NCBI GenBank assembly: GCA_026168455.1
Contig: CM047426.1
Span: 78,767,986-78,831,985 of the forward strand
Length of the DNA: 64,000 nt
Source: Theocolax elegans
Lineage: Eukaryota; Arthropoda; Insecta; Hymenoptera; Cerocephalidae
Direction: 5' to 3'
Shown here piece after piece: positions 63,008 to 64,000 of this stretch. A model generated the notes under the pieces. It searched no databases and had not been told where the DNA came from. It saw only the letters and a program-made list of their open reading frames with translations. The translations under genes and the position numbers were made by a program. How positions within the stretch are numbered: the first letter of the stretch is position 1; each line of letters begins with the position of its first letter.

Positions 63008-63525
63008 TGTTACGTGAGCGAGGAAGCTTCGTCAGCTTCGCTCTGCTCTCGTACTTCATAGGAAGAAACGTGCGAAGAAAAGTCGCACTTGGTTTCTCAT
63101 AATGCTTATCGCCGAAGAGATAAGCACCTGCGAGATCCAACGGTCGCAACGCATCAGTCAGCATCTTCCAAAGAAGATGAGTGCCTACTGACTGACATTG
63201 CGATCACAGCGAGAGTTGCTCGCCGGCCGCCTGCATGTAAAAACGCGAACATCCTGTCCTATGTTACGTGGGTTTGCCTTATTCCCTCTTCCTGGGTAAG
63301 GAAAGGTGATAGACTTAGTAACAAAGACTCAAATGAAGAGTGATCTATTTATTAACTGACAATTATACATAGACTTCTGACTCTTAACTACTCTTAATTA
63401 CGTATGAATCCCTGTCCTGTGCAAGGATGGGGATTATATTTTCGTTGATGCATCAACGTTAGCCGTTATCTAAGAAAGCTGCGGATCATCTCGTACATTG
63501 CGTACACTCATGTGTGTACGTGACA
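63008..63525. mobile_element. Possible solo LTR
   Basis: The block starts TGTTACGTGAGC and ends GTGTACGTGACA, which form an imperfect inverted pair (TGTYACGT..ACGTGACA) of the TG...CA type seen at LTR ends. Its GC content is higher than that of its surroundings and it codes for nothing recognisable. No 5-bp target duplication is evident and no second copy lies in the window, so this is tentative. Confidence 0.28.
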
Positions 63526-63543
63526 CCTAATAAAATAGTACTT

Positions 63544-63753
63544 TTTTTATATTTTTTTTTTATTATTTTAACGTCGCTCTTTTTGGTGCTAATCAGCGAC
63601 GTAGGTTATACGACGTCTTGGTGAAGAAAGCACTTGTTGAAAATACATTTGCCAGTAGTGCTTGTATCAATCGGCCGGGGCCAGGAATCAAACCTGGATC
63701 CTCCAGATTACGAGCCCGACGCCCTACCGACCGAACCATCGCAGGCCTCGGAT
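63544..63753 (-). mobile_element. tRNA-derived SINE, copy 2
   Basis: The same architecture as 15371-15575, also on the minus strand: tRNA-like head with TGGTTCGGTCGGTAGGG, anticodon-loop CTCGTAA and a B-box-like GGTTTGATTCC, then the shared body (GCGACGTTAAAA end) and an A-rich tail. ATAGTACTT occurs at both edges (63535-63543 and 63754-63762), a likely 9-bp target duplication. About ten extra bases precede the head compared with copy 1. It lies just beside the possible solo LTR. Confidence 0.75.
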
Positions 63754-64000
63754 ATAGTACTTATCCGCGTATTTTTTATACGGCCCTCCTGTCCTCTCCG
63801 CGCGTCCCCTCAATACGAACCTACCCACGTAACAGCATCTATAATAATGAATACACTCGATATTTCCCATAAAATTAAATGACTTTTAATTTCTTGAGTG
63901 TGAACAAAACATCCTTGTTCAAAAGTGTATGCGCAACAAGATAGCGCGTAAAAAGTATCATGGAACATATAATTTTGCTACAACCAAAAATAAGGTTTAG

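Noticed and set aside
1..64000. CRISPR array or prokaryotic operon
   Set aside because: No regularly spaced identical repeats and no gene clusters with bacterial ribosome-binding sites; the two clear genes have spliceosomal introns.

Overview
The window is insect nuclear DNA, most likely from a hymenopteran (ant, bee or wasp). The evidence is an AT-rich background broken by short GC/CpG-rich islands without obvious CpG loss, compact genes with introns of about 70-420 bases, and short non-autonomous DNA transposons plus a tRNA-derived SINE. The order is an inference; no marker gene settles it. There is no sign of bacterial, phage or CRISPR content.

Only two genes are clear, both on the minus strand between 49.5 and 55.3 kb. 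The first (51739 down to 49520) is a five-exon F-box/leucine-rich-repeat protein of 465 residues. The second (55319 down to 52521) is a seven-exon secreted protein of 675 residues, with a signal peptide, a helical N-terminal half and a cysteine-containing, N-glycosylated C-terminal half. It resembles the insect DUF4803 family. Every exon junction I propose has GT/AG signals and keeps frame. They lie head to tail 781 bp apart with separate polyA signals; nothing shows a shared function.

The remaining roughly 58 kb has no gene I can support. From 0 to 7 kb it is repeat-rich: a GGGGTAATTTTGAAC terminal-inverted-repeat element, a TTAA-flanked MITE plus a degenerate relative, and two more inverted-repeat elements. 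From 7 to 33 kb and from 44 to 49 kb GC/CpG islands of 200-600 bp alternate with AT-rich DNA, as in regulatory, intronic or gene-desert DNA; this stretch also holds one SINE with target-site duplications and a CACGGAG foldback element. From 33 to 44 kb repeats dominate: a hAT-type MITE with a perfect 8-bp target duplication, a decayed coding-like region that may be a viral-glycoprotein or retroelement remnant, a long hairpin, a MITE with long inverted ends and the best TTAA MITE copy. From 55.5 to 62 kb the island pattern returns. The last kilobase holds a possible solo LTR with a second SINE copy beside it.

I found no convincing new multi-gene system. The points most worth following are the TTAA MITE family, the SINE family, the decayed coding region at 38-40.6 kb and the secreted protein gene.
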